NCBI RefSeq assembly: GCF_003667505.1
Contig: NZ_RCVJ01000116.1
Span: 45,496 to 109,495 of the forward strand
Direction of reading: 5' to 3'
Length of the DNA: 64,000 nt
Source: Micromonospora sp. BL4
GTDB taxonomy: Bacteria > Actinomycetota > Actinomycetes > Mycobacteriales > Micromonosporaceae
The notes under the pieces were generated by a model that saw nothing but the letters and a program-made list of their open reading frames with translations, was not told the origin of the DNA and did not search any database. The position numbers were made by a program, and so were the translations under genes. Below are positions 1-9,324 of this stretch, piece after piece (within the stretch, counting starts at the first letter, position 1; every line of letters starts with the position of its first letter).

Positions 1-2889
1 CACCGTGCTCCAGCCGTCGATCACCAGGAAGACGTCACCGAACGGGTCGGCCCCCGGCTGGCTGGCCGTCCCCGCCGAGGCCCGGCGCTGCCGGTACGCG
101 GCCATCGACTCCACACCCAGCTCGGCGAAGCGGCGTTCCCGGTCGGCCAGCAGGGTGGTCATCTCGCCCACGGTGCGCCGCACCGCCGTCGGGTCGGCGC
201 GGCCCGTCACCCCGCCCACGTGCGGCAGGTCGCGGAGCGCGGCCAGCCCTCCGCCGCCGAAGTCGAGGCAGTAGACCTGCACCTCGGCCGGGGTGTGGGT
301 GAGCGCCAGCGCGCAGATCAACGTGCGCAGCGCGGTGGACTTGCCGCTCTGCGGCGCCCCGACCACCGCGACGTGCCCGGCCGCGCCGTCCAGCGCCAGC
401 CAGAGCAGGTCCCAGCGCTGCTCCAGTGGCTTGTCCACCATGGCCACCGGCACCCCCAGCGCGCCGTGCAGCTCCGGGTTGCCCACGGTGAGACCACGCG
501 CCGGGTCGACCTCGACCGGGCCGAGCAGGTCGTCCAGGGCCGGCGGCTGGCCGAGCGGCGGGAGCCAGACCTGGTGGGCGGGTGGGCCCTGCCCGACGAG
601 CCGGTCGACCAGCAGGTCGAGCAGGGTCTCCCGGCCGATCTCCTCCTCGGCCACCGCGGGCGCGACCGGGCTGGCCGGCTCGGGCACCGGCACGACGTGG
701 GTGGTGAACGTGAGCAGGCGGGCGCCGCCCCCGGCGGTGGCCCCGGCCGGCGCGGTCCGACGGCGGACCGCGCCGGAGACGTACGCGGCCCGGAACCGGG
801 CCAGCGGGTCCGTGCCGGCACGCAGGTAGCCGTGGCCCGGCGAGCGGGGCAGCTCGTGCGCGTCCGGCACCCCGAGCACGGTCCGGGACTCCAGGGCGGA
901 GAAGGTCCGCAACCCGATCCGGTACGACAGGTGGGTGTCGAGCCCCCGTAGGCGCCCCTCCTCCAGGCGCTGGCTGGCCAGCAGCAGATGCACGCCGAGT
1001 GACCGGCCCAGGCGGCCGATCTGCACGAACAGGTCGATGAAGTCGGGTTTGGCGGAGAGCAGCTCGGAGAACTCGTCGCAGATCAGCAGCAGGGAGGGCA
1101 GCGGCGCCAGCGGGGTGCCGGCCGCGCGGGCCCGCTCGTAGTCGCGCACGCTGGCGAAGTTGCCGGCCCGCCGCAGCAGTTCCTGGCGGCGGATCAGCTC
1201 CCCGTTGATCGCGTCCACCATCCGGTCGACCAGGGGTAGCGCGTCGGCCAGGTTGGTGATCACGGCGGCGGTGTGCGGCAGCCGGTCGAACGAGGCGAAG
1301 GTGGCGCCGCCCTTGAAGTCGACCAGCACGAAGTTGAGCTGCTCGGAGCTGTGCGTGACCGCCAACCCCAGCACCAGCGTGCGCAGCAGCTCGGACTTGC
1401 CGGAGCCGGTGGCTCCGATGAGCAGGCCGTGCGGGCCCATCCCGTCCTGGGCGGACTCCTTGAGGTCCAGCTCGATGGCGCCGCCGTCGACGCCCACCCC
1501 GATCGGCACCCGCAGCCGGTCCCGGGCCGAGCGCGGCGCCCAGCCCTGCTCGGCTGTGAAGCTCTCCGGGTCGCCGAGGCCGAGCAGCTCGGGAAGGCCC
1601 AGCTCGGCCTGGAGCGGGGCGTCCGGCCCACGCGCCGTGCCGGCCAGCCGCAAGGGCGCCAGCCGTCGGGCGACCGCCTCGGCGTCGGCGGGGTCGAGCT
1701 GGTCGGCGGTGCCCACCTCGGCGTGCCCCTCGATCGACCAGGAGTGCAGCCGCCGGCCGCGCAGCTCCAGCAGCAGCGCGTACCGGTCGAGCAGGCGCGG
1801 CGGCGGCGTGTCCAGGTCCAGGACGGTGACCGCGTCGATGCCGCCGTCGCCGGTCAGGTCGGTGGCACCGGTCAGGTCGCCGCCGTCGAGGACGACCACC
1901 ACATGGGGGCCGTCGGTGGCCGGGCCGGCCGGGCTGAACCGGGACCGGCTGGTCAGCACGTCGCCGAGCAGCCGTTCCAGCTCGGCGGCGGAGCTGGTGA
2001 CCAGCCGGACCGGGCCGAGCGCGTCGGTGCGGCCGGGATGGTGGGCGTGCGGGAGCCACTTCACCCATTCCCAGACGGCCCGGCGTTCCGGCCCGGCGCA
2101 GATCGCGACCAGCAGCTCGTCGGGCGCGTGGAACACGGCCAGCTGGGTCAGCACCGCCCGGACCAGCGCCTGCGCGGCCCGGTCGCCGGTGGGCGGCCCG
2201 CCGGTGGCCGGGACACCGCCGGAGCGGGGGCCGGTCCGCACGTACACGCGGGCGAAACTGCGCAGCGACAGCGCCACCGGCAGGTCCGGCACCACCGAGT
2301 ACGCGTCCAGGAAGCGGCGCAGCGCGCCGGCGGTCATCGGCTCCAACTCCTCCAGCGGTCGGGTGACCGGTGGGATGAGCGGGGTGGCCAGCGTCTGCGG
2401 GCCGACCGCGACCCGGACCACCGCGAAGTCCGGGTCGGCGGGCCGCCGCTCCCAGACCCGGTGGCTGTCCACCGTCGACCACAGTCGACCCGGGTCCGGG
2501 TGTCGGTAGTAGAGCCCGGCCCGCTGCTGCCCGACGGTCCGCCGGACCCGACCGCGCAGCGTGGCGAGGTGGCGCAGGTATTCGCGGCGGGCCGCCATCA
2601 TCTCGGACTTCTTGGGGGTGCCCGACGCGCTGCCCCAGGAGGTCACCAGCATCGCCAACGAGGAGAGCCCGAACATTCCGCCCACCACGTACGAGTAGGC
2701 GCCGCCGCCCCGGCCGAACATCATCGCCATCGCCACCGTGCCGCCGAGCATGGGCAGCAGCATGAGCATCTGCTGCCACCGTCCACCGGTCACCGCCGGG
2801 ATCTCCGGCGGCGCCTCGACCGGCAGCTCACCGGTCGGGATCTCCGGCGCCGGCCGGCGGGGCGGGCGCTTGATGACGACGGTGGACAC
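1..2889 (-). CDS. eccC: Type VII secretion ATPase EccC (3' end outside window)
   Basis: Membrane-anchored FtsK/SpoIIIE-type ATPase that powers export by an ESX/type VII system. 963 codons are present and the C-terminus is cut off by the window edge. Two hydrophobic segments lie near residues 35-75. The first ATPase module has Walker A GATGSGKS (Lys498) and Walker B LLLICDEF. The second has GAPQSGKS (Lys850) and its Walker B VFLVIDGW right at the edge; a third module is expected beyond. The GTG start at 2889 is preceded by AGGAGG with a 4-nt gap. It diverges from eccD, about 100 bp away, so both are probably controlled from that gap. No WXG100 gene is visible here. Confidence 0.93.
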   Translation of the reverse strand, partial: MSTVVIKRPPRRPAPEIPTGELPVEAPPEIPAVTGGRWQQMLMLLPMLGGTVAMAMMFGRGGGAYSYVVGGMFGLSSLAMLVTSWGSASGTPKKSEMMAARREYLRHLATLRGRVRRTVGQQRAGLYYRHPDPGRLWSTVDSHRVWERRPADPDFAVVRVAVGPQTLATPLIPPVTRPLEELEPMTAGALRRFLDAYSVVPDLPVALSLRSFARVYVRTGPRSGGVPATGGPPTGDRAAQALVRAVLTQLAVFHAPDELLVAICAGPERRAVWEWVKWLPHAHHPGRTDALGPVRLVTSSAAELERLLGDVLTSRSRFSPAGPATDGPHVVVVLDGGDLTGATDLTGDGGIDAVTVLDLDTPPPRLLDRYALLLELRGRRLHSWSIEGHAEVGTADQLDPADAEAVARRLAPLRLAGTARGPDAPLQAELGLPELLGLGDPESFTAEQGWAPRSARDRLRVPIGVGVDGGAIELDLKESAQDGMGPHGLLIGATGSGKSELLRTLVLGLAVTHSSEQLNFVLVDFKGGATFASFDRLPHTAAVITNLADALPLVDRMVDAINGELIRRQELLRRAGNFASVRDYERARAAGTPLAPLPSLLLICDEFSELLSAKPDFIDLFVQIGRLGRSLGVHLLLASQRLEEGRLRGLDTHLSYRIGLRTFSALESRTVLGVPDAHELPRSPGHGYLRAGTDPLARFRAAYVSGAVRRRTAPAGATAGGGARLLTFTTHVVPVPEPASPVAPAVAEEEIGRETLLDLLVDRLVGQGPPAHQVWLPPLGQPPALDDLLGPVEVDPARGLTVGNPELHGALGVPVAMVDKPLEQRWDLLWLALDGAAGHVAVVGAPQSGKSTALRTLICALALTHTPAEVQVYCLDFGGGGLAALRDLPHVGGVTGRADPTAVRRTVGEMTTLLADRERRFAELGVESMAAYRQRRASAGTASQPGADPFGDVFLVIDGWSTV

Positions 2890-2990
2890 TCGGCCTCCTG
2901 ACAGCGCTGGGTAACCCGAGCCTGGCTCATGGTAGGTAAAGTCCTGTCGTCCGCGCAGCCTCTGATCCCCCTCGATATGGAGACCAGTCG

Positions 2991-4394
2991 ATGACAACCG
3001 GGCTGGCCCGCGTCACCATCAGCGCGCCGCAACGACGGGTGGACGTCGCCCTGCCGGAGCAGGTGCCCCTGGCCGAGCTGCTGCCCGACGTGCTCCGGCA
3101 CGCCGGTGAGGGGCTGGCCGACGACGGCGAACGGCACGGCGGCTGGGTCCTGCGCCGCACCGACGGCGCGCTGCTGGCGACCGCTCAGGCGCTGCTGCCG
3201 CAGGGGGTCCGTGACGGTGAGGTGCTCCACCTCGTGCCGGCCCGCGCCCACTGGCCCGAGCTGGAGTACGACGACGTGGTGGAGGCGATCGCCGACGGCG
3301 CCCGTCGCCGGGGCGGCGCCTGGTCGCCCACCGCCACCCGGACGGCCGGCCTGGCCGGCGCCGCGGTGCCGCTCGCCGTCGGGCTGCTCGCCCTGCTCGC
3401 CGGCGGTCCGGCGCACCGCGGCGGCTGGCTGGCCGCGGCCGTGGTGGCGGTGCTGCTCACGGTGGCTGGCACGGTCGCCTCCCGCGCCAACGGCGACGGT
3501 GCCGCCGGGGCGACGCTCGGCGGCTACGCCCTGCCGTACGCGTTCGTGGCCGGCGCCCTCGCGGTCGGCTCGGGCGACCCGGTCGGCCTGTTCGGGCCGG
3601 TGCGCTGGGTCGGCGCGCCCGAACTGCTGGCCGGTTCGGCGGCGCTCCTGCTGGTCGCGCTGCTGGGGCTGCTCGGGGTGGCCAGCCGGCTGCGGGTCTT
3701 CGTGGCCGGCGTCACGGTGGGGCTGCTCGGGGCCGGGGTGGCGCTCGGCGGGCTGCTGTTGACCCCGGCCGGCACGGCGGCGGTGCTGCTCAGCACGTTG
3801 GTCTTCGCCGTGGGGGCGATCCCGCTGCTGGCCATCCGGCTGGGCAAGCTGCCGTTGCCGCCGATCACCCTGCCGGCCGCCGCCCCCGCGGCGGAGCCGG
3901 AGCCGGCCCGGGACCTGCCGGACCGGAGCCGGGTCCACGCGGCGGTGACCCGCACCGAGGAGATGCTCACCGGAATGCTGCTCGGGCACGCCCTGCTGGC
4001 GGTGGCCGCGGCGGCGGTGCTGGGGGTGGCCGGCGGGACCGCCGGCCGGGTGCTCGTGGCGGTGACCTCGGCCGTGCTGCTGCTGCGGTCGCGGCTGTTC
4101 GTGGCGCTGCGGCACCGGGTGCCGGCGGTACTCGCCGGTCTGGCCGGCTACGCGGTGCTGGGCGCGGTGCTGGTCGGTCGGGCCGACGACGCCGGGCGCC
4201 TGGCACTGGTCCTCGGTGGGGCGGCGCTGGCCCTGGTGGCTGTCGCGGCCGGCACCGGGTACGCCCACCGGCCGGTCTCGCCGTACCTGGGCCGGATCGC
4301 GGACCTGACCGACACCGCGCTGGTGGTCGCCGTGGTGCCGATCGCCTGCGCGGTGCTCGACCTGTACGACCGGGCCCGGGGGCTGCTCGGTTGA
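2991..4394 (+). CDS. eccD: Type VII secretion integral membrane protein EccD
   Basis: Channel-forming membrane subunit of the ESX/type VII secretion complex. The first ~85 residues look like the ubiquitin-like YukD domain (TTGLARVTISAPQRRVDVAL onward). The rest, about residues 120-467, is a run of roughly eleven hydrophobic segments with a charged cytoplasmic loop near residue 300, which is the EccD layout, and 467 residues is the usual size. ATG at 2991 has GGAG about 8 nt upstream. It converges on ppa with a 31-bp gap and no clear hairpin. Family knowledge places it in one inner-membrane complex with EccC. Confidence 0.93.
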   Translation: MTTGLARVTISAPQRRVDVALPEQVPLAELLPDVLRHAGEGLADDGERHGGWVLRRTDGALLATAQALLPQGVRDGEVLHLVPARAHWPELEYDDVVEAIADGARRRGGAWSPTATRTAGLAGAAVPLAVGLLALLAGGPAHRGGWLAAAVVAVLLTVAGTVASRANGDGAAGATLGGYALPYAFVAGALAVGSGDPVGLFGPVRWVGAPELLAGSAALLLVALLGLLGVASRLRVFVAGVTVGLLGAGVALGGLLLTPAGTAAVLLSTLVFAVGAIPLLAIRLGKLPLPPITLPAAAPAAEPEPARDLPDRSRVHAAVTRTEEMLTGMLLGHALLAVAAAAVLGVAGGTAGRVLVAVTSAVLLLRSRLFVALRHRVPAVLAGLAGYAVLGAVLVGRADDAGRLALVLGGAALALVAVAAGTGYAHRPVSPYLGRIADLTDTALVVAVVPIACAVLDLYDRARGLLG

Positions 4395-4425
4395 GCGACT
4401 CCCGGGCCCGGCACGTCAGCGAACG

Positions 4426-4932
4426 TCAGTGTGTGGATTCGCCGCGGGCCTCGGCGTCGCGGGCCCGCTGGTAGGAGGCGTGGATCTCGGCCTCGGCCTC
4501 GGTGCGGCCGACCCAGGTCGCGCCCTCCACCGACTTGCCGGGCTCCAGGTCCTTGTACACCTCGAAGAAGTGCTGGATCTCCAGCCGGTCGAACTCGCCC
4601 AGGTGGTGGATGTCGCGCAGGTGCTCCTGACGGGGGTCCTCGTAGGGCACGCAGAGGACCTTGTCGTCGCCGCCCTTCTCGTCCGTCATCCGGAACATGC
4701 CGATGGTGCGGCAGCGGATGAGGCAGCCCGGGAAGGTCGGCTCGGGGACCAGCACCAGGGCGTCCAGCGGGTCGCCGTCCTCGCCCAGCGTGCCCTCAAT
4801 GAACCCGTAGTCCGCCGGGTACTGGGTGGACGTGAAGAGGGTGCGGTCCAGCCGGATCCGGCCGGTCGCGTGGTCCACCTCGTACTTGTTCCGGTGACCC
4901 TTGGGGATCTCAACCGTCACGTCGAAATCCAT
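4426..4932 (-). CDS. ppa: Inorganic pyrophosphatase
   Basis: Soluble family I pyrophosphatase that hydrolyses PPi and so pulls biosynthetic reactions forward. It has 168 residues, the normal bacterial length. Visible signature elements are the N-terminal [11 protein letters not shown] segment, [11 protein letters not shown], and the metal-binding stretch [11 protein letters not shown]. Two in-frame starts exist, GTG 4938 and ATG 4932. The ATG is preferred because GAGGGAG lies 7 nt before it and only 1 nt before the GTG. It is divergent from dacB, as in mycobacteria. Confidence 0.96.
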   Translation of the reverse strand: MDFDVTVEIPKGHRNKYEVDHATGRIRLDRTLFTSTQYPADYGFIEGTLGEDGDPLDALVLVPEPTFPGCLIRCRTIGMFRMTDEKGGDDKVLCVPYEDPRQEHLRDIHHLGEFDRLEIQHFFEVYKDLEPGKSVEGATWVGRTEAEAEIHASYQRARDAEARGESTH

Positions 4933-5030
4933 CTGCACGCTCCCTCGTCTGCCCACGCTGGCTAACGGAAACACTTGGCGGCCCCTCGGACAGGCGAATG
5001 CCCACCCGCCGACTCCGACCGCCGCATAGT

Positions 5031-5049
5031 CTTCGGACCGAAGTAGTGT
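5031..5049. promoter_or_regulatory. Palindrome and -10 element between ppa and dacB
   Basis: CTTCGG-A-CCGAAG (5031-5043) is a perfect 6-bp inverted repeat. It is followed directly by TAGTGT (5044-5049), which fits a -10 box for dacB 37 nt before its GTG. An operator overlapping the promoter is an inference. Confidence 0.4.
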
Positions 5050-5085
5050 CACCCAAGCCGATTTTCGCTGGGGGAGGAGGGGGTC

Positions 5086-6984
5086 GTGGGGAGGGAAGAT
5101 TCACACTACCGCCCGGACGGGGGCGCCGCGCGCGGTACCGGACGATCCGGCTCCGGTGGTGCCACCGGTAGGGTCCCGGTGCCTGACGCCCACCTTCCCC
5201 GGGCGGCGGAGCCGTCGCCTCCGGTGCCGGAGTCGGTTCCCGAACGTCCCCCGCCGCTGCCCTGGCGTCCACCCGGGGGGTCGGCTCCCGTAGGCCCGAA
5301 CACGGGTCGTTTCCCGGCCCTCGACAGCAACCGGCCCACGAGCGCCCCGCCCAGCGGGAGGGCCGCGATCCCGACCAGCCCGGCCCCGGGCCTCCCGCCG
5401 CCCGGCGACGAGTCGACCATCCCGCTCCCGACCGGCGCCCCGCCGCTGGGCCCGCCGATCTCCGCGCTGCCCGCGTCCACCGGTGCCGCGCCGCCTCCCG
5501 CGTCCACCGGCGCCGTGCCACCTCCCGCGTCCACCGACGCCGTGCCACCTCCCATGCCCGCCGCGCCGCGCCGGCGGCTGCCGGTGGTCCTGGCCCTGGT
5601 GTTGCTGCTGGTGCTCGCCGGCGTCGGGGTCGGCGTGACCCGGCCCGGCCCGGTCGCCGGCTGGCTGGGCGACGACGCCGGGCCCGCGCCGACCGCCGGC
5701 GCGTCCGCGGAGCCGGACCCGTCGGACGTGCTCGCCGGCCCGGATCCGAACGCCCCCCTGCCCAGCCCCGACGGGGTACGCGCCGCGCTGGACCCGCTGG
5801 TCGGGGTGGCCGACCTGGGTGACCGGGTGAACGTCTCGGTGGCCGACGTGACCTCCGGCCAGACGCTGTTCGCCAAGGGGGCGGACGACGGGACGGTGCC
5901 CGCCTCGGTCACCAAGCTGGCGACCGGGGTGACCGTGCTGGCCGCGCGTGGCCCGGGCTACCGGATTCCGACCCGGGCGGTGGCCGGCGCGAAGCCCGGC
6001 GAGGTGGTCATCGTCGGTGGCGGCGACACCACCCTCGCGGTCGACAAGAAGGGCTACTACCCGGGTGCCGCGCGCCTCGACGACCTGGCCGCCCAGGTAC
6101 GTACCGCGCTCGGCGGCGTCGCACCGACCAGCGTCACCGTCGACGGATCGATCTACTCCGGCCCGCGCTACGGCCCCGGCTGGGACGCCGACATCCCCAC
6201 CGGCGGGTACGGCGGCGCGATCACCGCGCTGATGACCGACGGCGCGCGCCGGGACCCGAGCGTCGGGAGCGGCGGAGCCGAGCGGGTCAGCGAGCCCGAC
6301 CTGGCCGCCGGCCGGTCGTTCGCGCGCCTGCTCGGCGTACCGGCCGACACGGTCGAGCGCGGCACGGCCCCGCCCACCGCGGCAGCCGGTGGGTCCTCTC
6401 CCGCGCCCGGCACCGAGCTGGGAGTGGTGCAGTCCCCGCCGCTGATCCGGCTGGTCGACATCATGATCAGCGAGAGCGACAACATCCTGGCCGAAGCGCT
6501 GGCCCGCCAGGTCGCGCTGGCCCGCAACCAGCCGGCCTCGTTCGACGGGGCCGCCGCCGCCATGGACGCGGAGGTGGCCGAGCTGGGCCTGCCCGCCGAG
6601 GAGATCAACCTCTCCGACGGCAGTGGGCTGTCCCGCCGCAACCGGATCAGCCCGTCGGTGCTGACCGACCTGGTCCGGCTGGCCGCCAGCCCCGACCATC
6701 CGGAGCTGGCGGGCATCTTCGGCGGCCTGCCGGTCGGCGGTTGGTCCGGCACCCTGGACGACCGCTACCGGGGAGCGCCCGGGACCGGTGCGGGCGCGGG
6801 CGCCGTACGGGCCAAGACCGGCACGCTGACCGGCGTGCACGCCATCGCGGGCCTGGTCACCACGGCCGACGGCCGGTTGCTCACGTTCGCCGTGCTCACC
6901 GACAAGGTGCCCGGTGGCACGGACACCGCCCAACCGGCGCTCGACCGGATCGCCGCCGCGCTGGCCAACTGCGGCTGCCGCTGA
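5086..6984 (+). CDS. dacB: D-alanyl-D-alanine carboxypeptidase/endopeptidase (PBP4, peptidase S13)
   Basis: Penicillin-binding protein that trims peptidoglycan cross-links outside the membrane. The three active-site motifs are visible: SVTK (Ser274, Lys277), SDN (464-466) and KTG (Lys577). The first ~160 residues are a proline/alanine-rich cytoplasmic tail. It contains three copies of a nine-residue [13 protein letters not shown] unit (near residues 130-155). A single membrane anchor follows at about 166-186. At 632 residues the gene is longer than typical S13 enzymes because of this tail. GTG 5086 follows a strong GGAGGAGGGGG site. Confidence 0.93.
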   Translation: MGREDSHYRPDGGAARGTGRSGSGGATGRVPVPDAHLPRAAEPSPPVPESVPERPPPLPWRPPGGSAPVGPNTGRFPALDSNRPTSAPPSGRAAIPTSPAPGLPPPGDESTIPLPTGAPPLGPPISALPASTGAAPPPASTGAVPPPASTDAVPPPMPAAPRRRLPVVLALVLLLVLAGVGVGVTRPGPVAGWLGDDAGPAPTAGASAEPDPSDVLAGPDPNAPLPSPDGVRAALDPLVGVADLGDRVNVSVADVTSGQTLFAKGADDGTVPASVTKLATGVTVLAARGPGYRIPTRAVAGAKPGEVVIVGGGDTTLAVDKKGYYPGAARLDDLAAQVRTALGGVAPTSVTVDGSIYSGPRYGPGWDADIPTGGYGGAITALMTDGARRDPSVGSGGAERVSEPDLAAGRSFARLLGVPADTVERGTAPPTAAAGGSSPAPGTELGVVQSPPLIRLVDIMISESDNILAEALARQVALARNQPASFDGAAAAMDAEVAELGLPAEEINLSDGSGLSRRNRISPSVLTDLVRLAASPDHPELAGIFGGLPVGGWSGTLDDRYRGAPGTGAGAGAVRAKTGTLTGVHAIAGLVTTADGRLLTFAVLTDKVPGGTDTAQPALDRIAAALANCGCR

Positions 6985-7003
6985 CCGTCGCCGGCCCGGC
7001 TGC

Positions 7004-7069
7004 CACCGTTGCCGGCCCCGGCTCGCACCGTTGCCGGCCCCGGCTCGCACCGTTGCCGGCCCCGGCTCG
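7004..7069. repeat. 22-bp tandem repeat, three copies, downstream of dacB
   Basis: The unit CACCGTTGCCGGCCCCGGCT plus CG occurs three times without mismatch at 7004-7025, 7026-7047 and 7048-7069. A degenerate partial unit lies just upstream (6985-7003) and a truncated one just after. It fills most of the gap between dacB and the next promoter. Confidence 0.9.
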
Positions 7070-7129
7070 CACCGGTGGTGGACGCCTCGACCGCCGTCGC
7101 GAGCCCGGGCCAGGGTGTTGCGGCGCGGG

Positions 7130-7135
7130 TACGGT
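7130..7135 (+). promoter_or_regulatory. -10 box of a leaderless promoter
   Basis: TACGGT sits 6 nt before ATG 7142, placing the expected transcription start on the A of the ATG. No ribosome-binding site is present. Confidence 0.6.
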
Positions 7136-7141
7136 GGGTCC

Positions 7142-8212
7142 ATGGCGCAGTTCGTGGACTGGGATCTGGCCGCCGCCACAGCGGGGGCGTTGAGCAAGTC
7201 GGGCCCCCGGGTGTCGTACACCGAGGCCACCGACGTGGTCGGCGACCTGCGGCGGCTGACCGACGAGGCAGCTGGGCACGTGGCCGACTACACGGGGCTG
7301 CGTGCGCAGGTGGCGCATCCGCCGGTGCGGGTGGTCGACCGACGGGACTGGGCCGCCACCAACATCGCCGGGCTACGTGAGGTGATCACCCCGCTGGTCA
7401 GCCGGCTCTCCGGCGACAAGCAGCCGGGCGCGCTGACCGAGGCGATCGGGTCCCGGTTGACCGGGGTGCAGGCCGGCACGGTGCTCGCCTACCTGTCCGG
7501 CCGGGTGCTCGGCCAGTACGAGGTCTTCTCCGCCGACCCGGGCCAGCTGCTGTTGGTCGCGCCGAACATCGTCGAGGTGGAGCGCAAGCTCGGCGCCGAC
7601 CCGAGGGACTTCCGGCTCTGGGTGTGCCTGCACGAGGTCACCCACCGGACCCAGTTCACCGCGGTGCCATGGATGCGGGCCTACTTCCTGAGCGAGGTGC
7701 AGGCGTTCGTGGACGCCTCGTCCAGCGGCGGCGAGCACCTGGTCGAGCGGCTGCGGCGTGGGGTGGCGACCCTGTCCGATGCGATCCGCGACCCGGAGAG
7801 CCGCACCAGCGTGCTGGACATCGTGCAGACCCCGGCGCAGCGGGCGGTGCTGGACCGGCTCACCGCGCTGATGACCCTGCTGGAGGGGCACGCCGAGTTC
7901 GTCATGGACGGCGTTGGCCCGCAGGTGATTCCGAGCGTGGAGCGGATCCGGGCGTCGTTCAACCGTCGCCGCGAGGCGGGCAACCCGCTGGAGAAGGCGA
8001 TCCGCCGGCTGCTCGGTGTGGACGTCAAGATGCGCCAGTACGCCGAGGGGCGCAAGTTCGTGCACGGCGTGGTCGAGCGGGTCGGCATGGACGGCTTCAA
8101 CTCGATCTTCAACTCGCCACTCACCCTGCCCCGGCTCTCCGAGCTGGGCGATCCGGACGCCTGGGTGGCCCGGGTGCACGGCCCGGCCGGCACCTTCCCG
8201 GCCGCCGGCTGA
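7142..8212 (+). CDS. Zinc-dependent metalloprotease, DUF2342 family
   Basis: Putative zincin of the DUF2342 family, sometimes labelled coenzyme F420 biosynthesis-associated; the true substrate is unknown to me. The zinc motif HEVTH is visible near residue 164, within LHEVTHRTQF, and a downstream EGHAEFVMDGV segment supplies a likely third ligand region. It has 356 residues. ATG 7142 was chosen because a -10 box ends 6 nt upstream and the upstream in-frame stretch is repeat DNA. In Mycobacterium tuberculosis the equivalent gene (Rv3626c) lies between dacB and tilS, as here. Confidence 0.88.
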   Translation: MAQFVDWDLAAATAGALSKSGPRVSYTEATDVVGDLRRLTDEAAGHVADYTGLRAQVAHPPVRVVDRRDWAATNIAGLREVITPLVSRLSGDKQPGALTEAIGSRLTGVQAGTVLAYLSGRVLGQYEVFSADPGQLLLVAPNIVEVERKLGADPRDFRLWVCLHEVTHRTQFTAVPWMRAYFLSEVQAFVDASSSGGEHLVERLRRGVATLSDAIRDPESRTSVLDIVQTPAQRAVLDRLTALMTLLEGHAEFVMDGVGPQVIPSVERIRASFNRRREAGNPLEKAIRRLLGVDVKMRQYAEGRKFVHGVVERVGMDGFNSIFNSPLTLPRLSELGDPDAWVARVHGPAGTFPAAG

Positions 8213-8222
8213 CCGTCCGCCG

Positions 8223-9218
8223 GTGGCCGCGCTCGCCCCGCCCGTGGCCGCGATCCGGGTGGCGGTCCGCCGCGCGCTGACCGGTCTGCCGTCCGGCGGG
8301 CCGGTGCTCGTCGCCTGCTCGGGCGGCGCCGATTCGCTCGCCCTTGCCGCGGCCGCCGCGTTCGTGGCGCCCCGGCTGAATCGGACCGCCGGCCTGGTGA
8401 CCGTCGACCACGGCCTCCAGGCCGGCTCGGCGCAGCGCGCCGGGGAGGTGGCCGCCTGGGCCCGGGAGGCCGGGTTCGCGCCGGTGACGGTGGTCCGGGT
8501 GGACGTGGCCGGGCGGCCGGGTGGACCTGAAGCGGCCGCCCGGGAGGCCCGCTACCAGGCGTTGACCGAGGTCGCCGGGGAGCAGGGCGCGGTCGCGGTG
8601 CTCACCGGGCACACCCGGGACGATCAGGCGGAGACCGTGCTGCTCGCGCTGGCCCGGGGCGCCGGTCCACGCGGTCTGGCCGGGATGCCCGCCCGGCGGG
8701 AGATGTCCGGGGTGCCGCTGCTGCGCCCGCTGCTGGAGATCGGCCGGGAGCAGACCCGCGCCGCGTGTGAGGTGCTCGGGTTGAGCCCGTGGCAGGACCC
8801 GCACAACACCGATCCGTCGTACGCCCGGTCCCGGGTGCGGGCGGACGTGCTGCCGGCGCTGGTGCGGGCACTCGGGCCGGGCGTTCTGGACAATCTGGCG
8901 CGTACCGCCCGGCTGGTGGCGGCCGACAACGCCGCCCTCGACGACCTGGCGCAGGCGGCGCTGGCGGCGGCCCGGCATCCCGCGGGCGGGCTCTCGGTAC
9001 CGGCGCTGGCCGATCTGGCCCTCGCGCTACGCGGCCGGGTGCTGCATGCCTGGGCGCGTGAGCTGGGTGCGGTTGCCGGTGCCCTCTCGTACCGGCATGT
9101 CGACGCGCTGGACGCCCTGGTCACCCGGTGGCACGGTCAGGGCCCCGCCGATCTGCCGGGTGGTCTGCGCGTGCTGCGCCGTGCCGACCGGCTGGCGCCC
9201 GTGGACCCACCTGACTGA
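8223..9218 (+). CDS. tilS: tRNA(Ile)-lysidine synthase
   Basis: Converts C34 of the CAU-anticodon isoleucine tRNA to lysidine with ATP and lysine, changing it to read AUA. The PP-loop motif SGGADS is near residues 33-38, VDHGLQAGS follows, and TGHTRDDQAETVLL is the second family signature. The C-terminal substrate-binding part is short: 331 residues, as is usual in actinobacteria. GTG 8223 lies 10 nt after the metalloprotease stop; GTG 8244 is an in-frame alternative, and neither has a strong ribosome-binding site. It is probably cotranscribed with the metalloprotease. Confidence 0.93.
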   Translation: MAALAPPVAAIRVAVRRALTGLPSGGPVLVACSGGADSLALAAAAAFVAPRLNRTAGLVTVDHGLQAGSAQRAGEVAAWAREAGFAPVTVVRVDVAGRPGGPEAAAREARYQALTEVAGEQGAVAVLTGHTRDDQAETVLLALARGAGPRGLAGMPARREMSGVPLLRPLLEIGREQTRAACEVLGLSPWQDPHNTDPSYARSRVRADVLPALVRALGPGVLDNLARTARLVAADNAALDDLAQAALAAARHPAGGLSVPALADLALALRGRVLHAWARELGAVAGALSYRHVDALDALVTRWHGQGPADLPGGLRVLRRADRLAPVDPPD

Positions 9219-9222
9219 GCCC

Positions 9223-9291
9223 CTCTGCTCTGCTTCAACCGGCGCAACCCAGCGGCCGGCCAGGTGTTGCGTGGAGTGAAGCAGAGCAGAG
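9223..9291. terminator. Long inverted repeat between convergent tilS and regulator gene
   Basis: CTCTGCTCTGCTTCA (9223-9237) is perfectly complementary to TGAAGCAGAGCAGAG (9277-9291). A second inner pair, CGCAAC/GTTGCG (9243-9248/9266-9271), extends the structure. It sits between two convergent genes and is likely a bidirectional terminator; there is no T-tract. Confidence 0.7.
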
Positions 9292-9324
9292 GCTCTCCGA
9301 GTGGTGGCACCGGGCCGGTGTGCC

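Noticed and set aside
35..2779. A 914-codon open frame on the minus strand
   Set aside because: It is another frame of eccC; its Arg/Pro/Gly-rich translation has no motifs, whereas the adjacent frame carries complete Walker motifs at the expected places.
5101..7230. A 709-codon minus-strand frame opposite dacB
   Set aside because: An antisense frame kept open by high GC; dacB has all three active-site motifs on the plus strand.
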